DNA of 64,000 nucleotides, from positions 4,464,001-4,528,000 of the forward strand of contig CM074130.1 of NCBI GenBank assembly GCA_037178625.1. Direction: 5' to 3'. Within the stretch, counting starts at the first letter, position 1. Each line of letters begins with the position of its first letter. Positions 43,020 to 53,898 of the stretch are shown piece after piece. The DNA is from Skeletonema tropicum. Lineage: Eukaryota > Bacillariophyta > Thalassiosirophyceae > Thalassiosirales > Thalassiosiraceae. A program made the position numbers and the translations under genes. The notes beneath the pieces were generated by a model. The model had not been told where the DNA came from, ran no database searches, and was given only the letters and a program-made list of their open reading frames with translations.

Positions 43020-44719
43020 ATGCAGCGTAGCCTGCACCCGCAGCTCAAATTTTACTCAAAGGAGACAGCCCAAAGCTTGTTCAAGGGCACAAATCCTGAC
43101 GATCATATCCAGTATATCAAGAGAGTATTGAGAGTTCTGCGTCAGATTTGTAAGACCCCTATTAAAGAACGCAACAAGTTGGAGGGATACATCGAGAGGA
43201 ATTTGCTACAATTGGAAGGGAAAGTATCGAGACTTATGCAACGTCTGTCCCAATTGTACAAAGTGGAAGAAAAGCGTCGAACTGTGCTAGAATCAGCAGC
43301 TGCCACCACGATTTTCTGCTGGTGGCGTCGAAAGCAACTTAGAGGTTATTTTGAAAAGCAGAGGGGGTGGTGTGGTGTAGTGGTATCACCGCCTCTCTTC
43401 TGGTTCGGGGTCTTGGGTTCGAGTCTCCCCCGTGCCAAATCCTGGCTGTTTGAGGTGTCGCAGCTCGGAGTGCGATCTGGGAAAAAAGACCATTACTTGG
43501 TTTGGAATTTCATATCACTGCCTCTTTGCTAATTCCGGGGTGATGGAAAAACTGTTGGTTATTTGCTTAATTACACTCGAAGGGTAGTAACTTGTGACAT
43601 TGCTCTAGATAATTGTAGATAATTTCGCCCCTGGAGGGCCAACCATGACGTACTTTAAGATTTCCGTTAATTTTTTTTTTTTGAAAAGCAGCAAGCTGCA
43701 AGAATCATTCAACTTAAGAATCGTCGGTGCATGCTCAGTATTCGATGCAAGGCATTACAAGCAGCCACCAACATCCAACGTTGGCGTCGTTCCCTGGTAA
43801 ATCGTCGAAAGGAAGACAAACTTGCAGCAGCTGCTCTCTCATCTCCACTTCGTGATAGGGGACAGCCACTACACCATCTCAGCCGTCGTACACGCCATCG
43901 TTATAAGCTACGTGCGGAGAGGCAATGCAATTCAAAACGTTACCGATCTAAACGCAAGCGAGGACAACGGCGTGGTCGTCCACCTAATCCAACTCAACCA
44001 CAGCAGTCACAGCAACAGTCTATTAAGCGCAGAGAAAACACATTGGGTATTGCTCTCTCCAATAATGGTAGATCGAGCACAAGAGGAAGCGTAATTGGGT
44101 CAGTTCACAATAATAGTAGTGGATTGAATACAGCAGGACCTTACGTATTGGGCAGAGACTTCCGTCGAAGGGATTCGAACGGCAAAGTCACCGTACTCGG
44201 GACAGCTCTCCAGTCATCTGGATTGAGCAGCAGAGAAAACGTAATTGGGAAAACTCTTCAAGGTATTGAACCGAGTAGCAGAGGAAATACGGCAGAGATT
44301 CCTCAGCAGGATAGCAGCAAATCTCATCGCAGCACCACCACCCAGCCCATATCCTCCCTGACAAGCCAATCTCGTCGCCGCAGACGCCGTTGTCGACGCC
44401 GACGTAAACAACCACAAACACCATCCACCGTCTGAAGGATGAAGCGTCAACATCTCAACCCATCGAACCACCTACAATTGACAAGATTGAATCTATTTCA
44501 ACATCACCAACCGTCGATAGTAACCCATCTTCAACTACCAACAACGAATCATTTTCTTCTATCAATATTGTGGACAGTCACACTCCTAAGTCTACTACTA
44601 CCAAACTGACTGAGTTATCTAGTTCAGCCTACATTAACACAGAAGAAACCACAACCCGCCGTGAGAAGACATTTACCTACTTGCAAGCACTCATCGGCAC
44701 AACATCGAATTGTGGATAG
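43020..44719 (+). pseudogene. IQ-motif-like basic protein gene interrupted by a SINE
   Basis: The first part (43020-43361) encodes a helical protein (DDHIQYIKRVLRVLRQICK, EGYIERNLLQLEGKVSRLMQ) ending in an IQ-like segment, AAATTIFCWWRRKQLRGYF. The SINE plus one target duplication (43362-43691, 330 nt) then intervenes. Removing it gives, in frame, FEKQQAARIIQLKNRRCMLS, CKALQAATNIQRWRRSLVNR and a long basic Arg-rich region. IQ motifs bind calmodulin or myosin light chains. Inside the SINE the frame stops at about 43530. Near 44420 a second break occurs: frame 0 stops at 44435, while frame +2 continues RLKDEASTSQPIEPPTIDKI to TAG at 44717-44719. With both lesions the locus is probably dead, unless the SINE region is spliced out, and I see no obvious splice pair that would do it exactly. 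Confidence 0.6.
43362..43680 (+). mobile_element. tRNA-derived SINE with target-site duplications
   Basis: A 319-bp insert. Its head is tRNA-like: GGGGGTGGTG, an A box TGGTGTAGTGG (43373-43383), a B box GGTTCGAGTCT (43416-43426) and a CCCCC block able to pair with the opening GGGGG. Its tail ends in a T-run (43671-43680). The direct repeat TTGAAAAGCAG flanks it at 43351-43361 and 43681-43691. Internal Pol III promoter boxes, the terminal homopolymer and the flanking duplication are the hallmarks of a SINE mobilised by LINE machinery. Confidence 0.85.
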
Positions 44720-45621
44720 TGGAATACTTCTTACTTGGATATTCTATTCATTTATGTAATCTACTTCGTTGGATATTTAAACATCCAATAGTGGGGGGGT
44801 AATCTACAGCACCCTGTGCAGTACCAACACTTACCTCTGTCAATCAACTGGAATATTTCTCGGAGTACCATCGACCCTTTGATTCCAGTGGATTCATTCA
44901 TTTATTTTTGTTTGTTAACGGAGCGAGCTAACTTTTGACTACTTGAGTTCTCCATCATTTGAACACTTGCACAGTTATGATATCATGCAAAGCGTTTTCA
45001 CTCTCACAACTCCTTTGTCATTCTGAAAGTGTGGGGGGGTGTTAGCATACACATACCTGTATCGTTACCTAGATAGATAACTCGACCATAGGTAGTCTCA
45101 CAACTTCATCATCATAATACGATGGACTCGGATGCTTACATCATTTCCCTCGATGAACTGCGTCATGACTATGTTCCACAACTCACAACTGAAGACCAAA
45201 CCCTTCTTTTTGGTGATAATGTTTTGTGTGAGATTTGAAATTGGCACTACTGGTGCCACTTTCTTCCCGCCAGTTGCGTCCGGTCTGCGATCGAGAAAGA
45301 TTGATGAAATTTAATCGTATCAAATTTCTGCATTCGCAGCAAAGAATGCCGTTCTATGTCGTTGTGACACGAATTGCACTACGTAATTGAAGAAAACCGA
45401 GCCGCAAACTCAAGAAAAAATGATCTCAAAATTGCTCGAGCGCTGCGAGCTGCAAATCTTTTTGACACAAACTGCTCGAGCAGTCGAGATGGACAATAAC
45501 ACATCTGATTGCGATCGTAACCTACAAAGACGCTGCTAAGAAAAGCTCATAAATCTTTCAATCTGAAGAGTCGTCTACGATTCCAAAGTCCGTCCATTGT
45601 ACTTCATTATAACATCTCATT
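44720..45621. other. Spacer with G-run/TGTTAG junction, no gene
   Basis: GTGGGGGGGTGTTAGCATAC (45031-45050) looks like a polypurine tract next to the TG start of a Copia-type LTR, and a second G7 run lies at about 44792. I could not find a matching LTR end, primer-binding site or pol remnant, so this is only suggestive. A 38-residue ATG frame starts at 45122 (MDSDAYIISLDELRH). Confidence 0.3.
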
Positions 45622-48270
45622 ATGATGCTGAACGCCAAAAAGATCTCCGTCCTCCTCAGCCTCGCATCCACCGCTGTCACTGTCGATGCCGCCAAAGTTT
45701 CGGGTTGGCTGTATGGTGAGAGATTCGTCCCTACATGTGTCGTGCTCGTGTAATACACTCTGCTCATTGTCACCGTTGCTCACACTCTTACGTCTTTATC
45801 CGTCGTTCTTCTTTTCAAATCTTGCCCTACACACACGCACATCATTACAGACAATCTTTGCATCAACAACTGCGAAGGAACCAGTGGTCCGACCAGCTGT
45901 ACTCCCGACGGGAGTAATGCTTTTTACACCCCTTCGGTGCACACTGGAGAATGTCTCCTCTTTGATGTAGGTAGTGTTTATATTGTTCTTCATATTATTG
46001 TTACAATTTCTAGTTTTGTTTTGTTCTAACGTGGCGTTGGATCTTTTCGACGCAACATAATATAATAGTTCTGCATTGCATCTGGACACAGTATCATGTC
46101 GGAGGTAAGTCATGAGAAGAAAATATATTGACACATCTCACAATGCACGTGTTGATTTCTAACAAAATATATACATTCAATATCTGTGCAGTTTCCAGGA
46201 GAAGACGGCCGTCATAGTATTGTCCTCAAGTTGGTAGGTGACGCAAACACGACAGCATACGAACTTGTCAAGGATAGTGGAATCACTTCTGCATTTCCCT
46301 TGGTAATGGCTGACTTTGACGAAAGTCAAGTCGTCTCCACCGATGCAGATGGTGTGCCAAGTGTATCCACCGTGACATTAACCTATGAAGCACCTCCCGA
46401 AGATCCATGGGCTGAAAACCCAGACAAGTATTACAGTGGAGCCGCCACTACTCAAGCTGTCTGCAGCAAACCCTCCGATGGTAGTATTGATAATAATAAT
46501 ATGTGTTTTCGTTCGGATGTGGAGGTTTCCGAGGAGGATGGCATGCTTGTGATTGAATCCAATGGATGTCCTGATCATGCGAGTATGACGGGAGGATCGG
46601 ATGGTACTATTGTTGATGAAAATGAATTTCCTTGTGACGTGTTTGAGTTTGCACCTGGGTGCACTAAGGAAAAGCCAGCTGGATGGTAAGAGCTCTTTTA
46701 TCACTCTTGAACTCACGATATATTGTTATCCTTAGGATTGCTTGCTCACCCTCTTCTCTTTTCTCTCATTATTGTGTTCAGTTGCGGAGGAGGCTGTTGC
46801 GGTGGAAAGTGTGGCGGATGTAACGCTTGCAGTGATAAGTGCTATGCCTGCAGTGATAAGTGTTCTACTTGTGGCGTGTCAGGTTGCTGCAGCACTTGTT
46901 CCTCGAAGACTTGCGGTACCTGCTGCGCCGGCTCATGTGCTGCCTCGTGCTCTGGTGGTGGATGCTCCTCGAAGACTTGCGGTACCTGCTCTGCTGGCTG
47001 TGGCACATGCTATGCTGGAGGGTGCTCTTCAAAGACTTGCGGCACCTGCTCTGCTGGTGGATGCTCCTCGAAGACTTGCGGTACCTGTTCTGCTGGCTGT
47101 GGCACATGCTCCGCTGGTGGATGCTCCGCAAAGACTTGCGGTACCTGTTCTGCTGGCTGTGGTACATGCTCTGCTGGTTCTACTGGGTGCTCCTCAAAGA
47201 CTTGCGGTACCTGTTCTGCTGGCTGTGGCATATGCTCTGCAGGTTCTACTGGATGCTCCGCCAGTAACTCGACTATTACGTGCGGTGTCGGATGCTCTTC
47301 TAAGACTTGTTCCACTGGATGCTCCTCGAAGACTTGTGGCGCTTGCTCTACCGGATGCTCCTCGAAGACATGCGGCGCTTGCTCTGCTGGATGCTGCTCA
47401 AAGACTTGTGGCGCTTGCTCTACTGGATGCTGCTCTAAGTCCTGCGGCGCTTGTTCTACTGGATGCTGTTCGAAGACTTGCGGCGGTTGTGATGGCCACT
47501 GCAGCAAGTGCGACAGCTGCTCCACCTGTGATTGCGGAGGAATGTGCTGCGGCAGCAGCGATTCTATTGGAAAATATACTCCAACATTTCAACACTACAA
47601 ATTGAAGATTCCGAAAGCGCCTGGTGCTCCTGGAGACAAGCAGCTCTTGAAAGATGACGTGGTTGGACTGATGTTCAACGGAGTTATTTTGGACAGTCAT
47701 AAACAAACGTGGGCTTACGATATGTGCAATGGGCACTCCGACGAGAATCATCAATATCACTATCATATCCCTCAATCATGTTACCTTGAATCCATGGGAG
47801 TAGCTTTTGCAGATGGCCCAAATTGGTGGATCAATGATGCGGGCGACCAAGTTCGTAAGTTTGATGATATGGCTGCCCAGTTTCCTGCTACCGGTCCCGC
47901 TAGCCCCGTCATCGGAATGGCTCTCGATGGTTATCCAATCTACGGGTTGTATGACGAAAACGGTGAGCTTCAACGTAGCAAGGCTTTTGGAGGAAGTCTT
48001 GATGAATGTAACGGAAAGATTGATAGTCAGGACAACTACGGATATTACCTGTCAGCCGATCCTCCATTTGCGCCTGCTTGCCTCAAAGGAACGCAGATTG
48101 GAACATTCGATTACTGGAGCTACAACAAGGCCTGTCCCAAGGACGGTATTAAGAATACCATCCAACAGCTCACGGTCAAGGAGAATGATCCAAGTACTGC
48201 ACCGATCAGTATTCCTTACCTCTCCGCAATCGTATTTTCGGTGTCATATGCTTCAGCTCTCTTGTTCTAA
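45622..48270 (+). CDS. Secreted Cys-rich repeat protein with YHYH domain (five exons)
   Basis: Exons 45622-45715, 45851-45966, 46069-46104, 46192-46685 and 46782-48270 have GT-AG borders and sum to 2,229 nt (742 residues) in one frame. A signal peptide (KKISVLLSLASTAVTVDA) starts the protein. A domain with paired Cys follows (NLCINNCEGTSG, CIASGHSIM, FPGEDGRHS). About 240 residues of Cys-Gly-Ser repeats come next, mostly CSSKTCGTCSAG or a close variant. The C-terminal half is a YHYH domain: QYHYHIP carries the name motif, with GMALDGYPIYG and DECNG. The last 20 residues are hydrophobic, which fits a GPI-anchor signal or a membrane tail. Likely role: a cell-surface or wall protein. Cys-rich repeats could bind metal or cross-link by disulfides (inference). 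The mini-exon of 36 nt was chosen because only that acceptor keeps the frame. Confidence 0.8.
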
Positions 48271-48388
48271 GCTGTTGTCCATCTTTTTCATGCGCTTTTT
48301 ACGTCCCCTCGGTGCGTCTGTAAACTTAATTGTAAACGCACAATAATTTTCTGAATATATCAATGAATTATGTTAGGAGTACATTCTA

Positions 48389-50868
48389 TTATGAGAACCA
48401 TTTCTTGCCCGCCTTCAGTCTGTTCAGTTCCTCATGGAGACGAGCATTTTCAGATCGCAAGTCCTTTACTTCGTTTGTTGATTCTATTAGTTCACAAGAC
48501 ACAAGCTCAAGAGATCGTTGCATATATGCCACTTCACCCTTTTTCGCAATGACTTCTTGTTCTAACTTTTGATTGACACAGGAAAAGCTTTCAGAAATGG
48601 ATCTCAAATTGTCTAGTGCAGAAGACAAGAGCTGTTCTTTTTCAGAGTTTTCGTTCGACAAAGCGAGTAATTGTGAGCGGAGATTTTCATTTTCCGTTTT
48701 GCATTCGTCGTGTTTTCTTTCTGTGGTATTCTGCCTTTCAACCAATTCATCATTCTCTTGTCGAAGACTGTCTAGATCACTAGATTCATTTGACAACAAT
48801 ATTTCTGTTCGTGATTTCTCCTCATCAGATTCTACCTCCTTTTGATGCTCCCTTAAGCAATTTAACTCTGCCTCCAGGCTTTGGATCTTTTCTCTCAACT
48901 GTCTTTCAATGTCACTCTGCGTTTCCTGAGAAGCTTTTAGATTGGTCATCAGCATCGACGCACGCTGGTTTGCTTCTTCTACAAGCAGCTTTTCATTAAT
49001 GTACAGGAGCTTGGTTCTATGTAGCTCACTTCGAAGCTCATTGATTTCTTCTTGGCAATTATTTGATACTCGATTGTATTGTCCAGAAACAAGTTGCTCA
49101 AGCTTTTCTACTCTTTCCACCAGCTTTTTCTGTTGCGACATGTTGTGTTCTTCGTCTTTTCCGTCACAAGAATCAGCTGTGTGAAAATAATCCATCTCTG
49201 CTGCAATCGATAGCAAGTCACTTTTACGAGAAGGAGTAATTTTCTTTTGCTTTTCTGTATCCTTTTGCCTGTTGCTTGATTTCGGAGTCAACTGCTTGAT
49301 TGCATGTAGAATGATGTTACTTGCAGTCTCGGTAAAAGCCGAGGATGCCGCAGAGGATGGCGAAAAAGGACTCGCAAAGGGACGCGGTGTGGCACCGATT
49401 GACATACGAGGGCGAGATGACTTTGATGAATATTTTTCCCGTCGCGGTGGAGTTAGTAACATGTTCGTGGCAACTAGTGCCGATGCCAAAAAGCTACTAT
49501 CAAGTTGCTCCGGTGATTTCATTGGTGTCCCCACTGTCGAGTCATCTCTTGCTGTATCTAATACGGGTTCTTCTCCTTGCACATACAGCTCATTGCTTCC
49601 TTCAGTCAATGCAGTAGCGAGGAAACTGCCGTGTGTTTGCTTTGGTGACATTTTTCTCATCATATCTTGCGCCGGATTGGTTAACAGTGTCTCTTCAATC
49701 CACTTCTTTCGCTCTGTTGTCAACTCGTGACTATCCTTATTTTTGCAGCATTCCTCCCGCTCTTTCGTATGGTAGGGTGTGTACTCCCTTTTGCTCAAGA
49801 GCGTCTTGTGAATCCATCTCTTCCTCTCTGCCGTCAAACAAGCTTCTCGAGGATGGATAGGAGAAAGACGATGTCTCTCTTCAGGAATGTTTTCATCATT
49901 TGCACCTCCGCAAACCGTTGAGCAGCAGTTAGTCCGTAGCGCAGCAAATAAGTCAGTGACTACGCTACTGGACGCTTCCGTTAATGCAGCATTACTGTGT
50001 GCCACGCTTGGTATTGGAGAACTAACTACCATGTCACTTTGTAGCTGCAGTGGCGAGAGTGTATCTTCACCTTCACGTATGTAGGCTGATGAAGTTGTAG
50101 ATTTGTTTGGACTTTGTGCCATCTCCACCTCATTGCTGCCATGTAGAAACTCACTTTCTTCTTGCGCAAATGGTGTTGGTGAGATGGGTTCTTCCTCATT
50201 ATCTTCAGCTGAAGGTGTCGTCGATTCTTTAACACGACCCTCACAACCCACTGTCCAAATCGTCTCTAGATCTACCAATCACTTGATCATCATCGGATTA
50301 GTGCCCTCTCATTTGATGGCTCGATACTACCACCACTGATAGCGCTGAATGCATCACTGCCCAATATTTCCATGGCACTATCATAACATTTTTGAGCCAG
50401 TTGCTGCTCTCTGGAAGTGCCAACTACACTTCTTACTATCGATTTTTGCAGGCTCTGATCTAGTTTTGTCGTTTTTTCAATCACTTGTTGCTGTGATTTG
50501 ATGTCATGTTGGACTGATAAATTCTCTTTGTCACTGTCAGTAAAGCCTTGTGACACTGTATCATTCGGATTGCCACAATCATCATCACTGATACCATCGT
50601 CATCGACATCCGAAGCCTCACTCTCCGATGAAGGCGAGTCAGTATATGTATAATGCACCCTCGGCAACGACCATTGTGGCCTCGGAGTCTGCTGCGTCTT
50701 CTGCCTACACGGTGTGTTCGGGGTGTTACAATCGCCATCACTCATCTTCAATACGTGGTTTGATTTGGTCGGTTGCGATGACCACCTGACATTGCCTGGA
50801 TTTGCTTTTGTGGATAGTGGAGGTGTTAACACTTCTCTCAGTTTGTGACGCGAACTGAACACTGTCAT
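48389..50868 (-). CDS. Coiled-coil protein, unknown function (two exons)
   Basis: Exon 1 is 50331-50868 and exon 2 is 48389-50271. The 59-nt intron (GTAGTA...GGTAG) is inferred because the exon 1 frame stops at 50290-50292 and the exon 2 frame has a TGA just before its open part. The join gives AISG-DLETIWTVG and 806 residues. The N-terminal 500 residues are disordered, Ser/Pro-rich, with two similar short segments (TAERKRWIHKTLLS and TTERKKWIEETLLT). The C-terminal 260 residues are a continuous coiled coil from about MSQQKKLVERVEKLEQLV to ENARLHEELNRLKAG. No motor, kinase or known cargo domain is visible. It could be a cytoskeletal or centrosomal scaffold by architecture only. It is convergent with the YHYH gene, with 118 bp between stops. 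Confidence 0.7.
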
Positions 50869-51108
50869 TATTGTAGCTATCTGATCAACCTTGGTTTCAT
50901 TACTATTTTAATAAGGAATGCGCAGGCAGCTATTGTAAGTCTATACAATAACAACTACAGCTCGCTAGAGAGAGTACAGTGCAACCTCTTCACTTCGGCA
51001 TCAGTCGAACTTGTGAGCGAAAGGTCGGAGGGAAGTTTGAATCGAAAGAAGATCGCCAACTCATGAGAAAGGCACACACAAGTAAGTTGTGTGTGTGTCG
51101 TAGCCAGG
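50869..51108. other. Short spacer upstream of the coiled-coil gene
   Basis: Likely promoter side of the minus-strand coiled-coil gene. No other structure seen apart from a GTGTGTGTGT run at about 51089. Confidence 0.3.
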
Positions 51109-51256
51109 GCTATGTACCCGTGGTACCCACGCCCGAAGTACCCGAAAAATGGGTAGGTTCCGGGTGTGGGAATACCCGTAAGTACCTACCCGGCGGGCTT
51201 TCGGGATGGGTAGATGCCCATGCATACCCACCTACCCGAGTATGTAGGTACATAGC
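51109..51256. repeat. Foldback element rich in GGGTA/TACCC
   Basis: A 148-bp segment bounded by a 10-bp inverted repeat (GCTATGTACC at 51109-51118, GGTACATAGC at 51247-51256) and packed with internal TACCC and GGGTA strings that can pair with one another. A second cluster of the same words lies at about 51559-51660, so the whole 51109-51660 stretch could be one larger element. The left end, CAGGGCTATG, resembles hAT-type ends, but no 8-bp target duplication was found. Confidence 0.5.
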
Positions 51257-51705
51257 TCTTTTGGACAGGTGGGTACCTACTTGAAAAGAGATCAAAAGGA
51301 GGAAAAATTGCTGGAGGAGGTGACAGGATTAGTGCAAATGTGAATTGCTCGTAAATCAATGCAGTTTTAGTCGAATTGCATACAAAATGAATGCATATTA
51401 TGTACATTCTCCTCCTCAGACCTGCATTTACAGTGAAAGAAATAGCCTCTTTTCGAAACGCTAAGGACCAATTTTTGTGCATGTGCAAAAGACATCATCA
51501 ATGAAGGCATTTGATGCACGTAGAGCTAAGATTGGCAGTGCTACATTGAAGATCTATTAGGTACCCACACCTCCAAAACCCAGCAATATGGGATGGGCTG
51601 TATGGGTAGGTAGATACCCACACCACCAGCATGGGGTGAACGTTTTGGATACTACCCATTCCTACATCGTGGTTTACATCGTCCAAATTCCCAAACGCCT
51701 CCAAC

Positions 51706-51921
51706 ATGGCTCACCAAGCATTAACTAGAACCCCATCAAACATCCTAGAAAGAGCTGATTCAATTTGGAAATCGAAACAACGAAACTATCACTACGGGGG
51801 ATCCTATAAAAGCCCAGACCCAAGCACCTACTACTCCTACACACAAATATTCGGGAAAACGGTTTGTAAGGCAAACGGCTCGGCAGGACTAGCTGCCATT
51901 CAAGCAACAATGGCCCGATAA
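51706..51921 (+). CDS. Small 71-residue frame, unknown
   Basis: ATG in a fair context (CCAACATGGCT). It encodes MAHQALTRTPSNILERADSI and ends GLAAIQATMAR. Composition is protein-like, but there is no recognised domain. It may be a conserved small protein or a fragment. Confidence 0.3.
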   Translation: MAHQALTRTPSNILERADSIWKSKQRNYHYGGSYKSPDPSTYYSYTQIFGKTVCKANGSAGLAAIQATMAR

Positions 51922-52379
51922 CAACATCATCACTTAATGATGACCAAATTTCATATTTATTGTACAGTACAGGTGGCAGATCTACTTCACAACGAAGGTA
52001 TATGTAACAGAAATTTTAAAGTACGTCTGGTGGGCCCTCAAGAGGCGACTGTGAAGTAGCTCTCAGTCGACTCAAGAGTCTTCTCAGACTTTCACAGATG
52101 CTTTTCTTGTTCAAAATACCAGAGATACGTAGTTTACCGTAGCACAGAAATAACCTAAAGCCCCACACACAAACCAATGATGGCACGCACACCACAACAT
52201 GCACCCTGGTCCAGCGGCTTCTTAAGGTCTCTTCGCCTTTTACCATTTCCCCTCATAATTATATGTGATTATTTGTTACCTACAAGTATTACCTACCTAA
52301 ACACATCACCAAACCGTTTTTGTTAGCCACTCATCACACAAAATCCACAAAATCCATCGCCACCATGGCGGTACTTCGC

Positions 52380-52620
52380 CGCACGCTAGTACCTCAGGGA
52401 GTGGTCGGTTACCCGGAACAAACACATTAAATCGTCTCTAATACGTCTTTAGAATCGATTTTGTCTGTTTGTTCCGGGTACACAGTCAATATTGAGAGAG
52501 CTAGAGAGTATTTTCAGCGGCAGTGTCGTGTGTTGTGGAAATCAATGGGTTTAACAGTACCGACGCTCTTTCTAGGTGAATTTCTTCATCGACGGTGTCG
52601 AGATCACATCCTACCGGTGA
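52380..52620. repeat. Hairpin-bearing repeat, copy A
   Basis: One of two diverged direct repeats about 360 bp apart. It contains CTAGTACCTCAGG, then a 15-bp perfect hairpin (TACCCGGAACAAACA 52410-52424, TGTTTGTTCCGGGTA 52466-52480) around a 41-nt loop, then CAGCGGCAGTGTCGTGTGTT. A short frame from ATG 52366 with a strong Kozak context (CCACCATGG) reads MAVLRRTLVPQGVVGYPEQT, then His and TAA, with the stop inside the loop. Confidence 0.6.
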
Positions 52621-52741
52621 ATGATTTGTAACATGGGATCTCCGCGGCCAAAGAGACGTACCGCTACCCTGATCCGCTTCGAGAACTCCTTCGACACGGA
52701 GATGTGTCATGTCTGAAATAAATATCATACTTATCGCCACT

Positions 52742-52985
52742 TCAACATGTGCTAGTACCTCAGGAAGTGGTGCATTACATGGACTTGACACATTAAACCG
52801 TCTCTTATGCTTCTTTTGAATCGATTAGACCTATCAAGTCCATCTAATTTGAAAGAATTGAGCGATGTAGAGAATATCTTCAGCAGCAGTGTCGTGTGTT
52901 GAGTAAAAAAGATCTTGCTGTGGATTGTCACCCTCTAGACCAACGCCTACCTCAAGAGCAGTGCCGATAGCGCATCCATCATGCG
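52742..52985. repeat. Hairpin-bearing repeat, copy B
   Basis: A diverged copy of the 52380 repeat: CTAGTACCTCAGG, a hairpin with completely different arms (ATGGACTTGA 52779-52788, TCAAGTCCAT 52834-52843), a conserved loop (CATTAAACCGTCTCT, GAATCGATT) and CAGCAGCAGTGTCGTGTGTT. The same reading frame gives LVPQEVVHYMDLTH and TAA. Confidence 0.6.
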
Positions 52986-53000
52986 ACCATCATCGCCGAA

Positions 53001-53195
53001 ATGGAAAAGGGCAATAGTAACATCAACAGAGTCAATCGTAGTTATCTACTTGATGCATATCAGAAATTAGCTGCAGCGAAGGGAGGTCGGTTTACTCAAC
53101 AATCAACAACAGGCATCCTTGATGAATTCGTCACTTTATGTGCTTATGTTAGCATCTGTTGTTATCACAGGGAAAGACCCCCAGAAAGACAATAA
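53001..53195 (+). other. Short frame, unknown
   Basis: A 64-residue ATG frame (MEKGNSNINRVNRSYLLDAY) just downstream of hairpin repeat B. It could be part of the same repeated element, but nothing is recognisable. Confidence 0.25.
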
Positions 53196-53199
53196 ATAT

Positions 53200-53898
53200 T
53201 ATAGACGTAGGTGAGATTGTATAGTGCATCCATTAAAAGTTGTGCCGTCAAGAGAATCTGACTTTGTCGCATATGTTTTAGAAGAGGGAAGAGCTCAATA
53301 GAGTGTTGAGTCTTTATCGTGACTTCATGTTATTGCAAAGACGATTCATTACACATGGTTACAAAATAATGTTCATTAGTATTAATACCTACATATTTGA
53401 ATTGATTACAATTGAAGGTTGTACCCAAGAGGTTGGTTAACGGTTACAATGACTTAGACACTGAAATCTCACACACTCTTATTCCATGGTATGGAAGACG
53501 ATGGCTGTTGATGGTACTGTTTTGCACTCTAGTACATATTATCATGCTGCGTGGGTGTTAAGGGACGGAAGTGACGGAAGTCATGGTGAAAAGAAGTAGT
53601 AGTTCATGGTAGCTCATCTATTAGTCTGCCCTCGGGGGCATGCCCGCAAGTTTCTCTAAAATGAAGACAAAAAGGTAAAACAGAAAAAAGATGTTATGAA
53701 GCAATATCTCGATTTTGGACCAGGGTGCATGCTGAAACGTCCCTCCCTCCTCACCTGAAACCAACGCTGCAGAAGAGGAAGACCGCGAGTCGCGAGGACG
53801 GGGAGCAGTAGATTGTGAAAGACAAAATCCAACAACCCTGCGTGGAGCCTCCAATCGCATCGAGCAACCCTCTCATCTTCGTCTACTCGAATCACTAC
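53200..53898. other. Spacer downstream of the ABCG gene, no gene
   Basis: Overlapping minus-strand frames of 79 residues (53621-53860, 53656-53895) lie in the 3' flank of the ABCG gene and have no recognised domain. Confidence 0.35.

Noticed and set aside
43370..43440. A functional tRNA gene
   Set aside because: A and B boxes are present, but the arms do not fold into a full cloverleaf, and the segment sits inside a 319-bp insert with a T-tail and target duplications, so a SINE explains it better.
47010..47525. Minus-strand 171-residue frame opposite the Cys-rich repeats
   Set aside because: It is a shadow of a repetitive coding region. The plus strand has the signal peptide, splice sites and YHYH domain.
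53621..53895. Two overlapping 79-residue minus frames after the ABCG gene
   Set aside because: They overlap in different frames, have no domain, and lie in the likely 3' flank.
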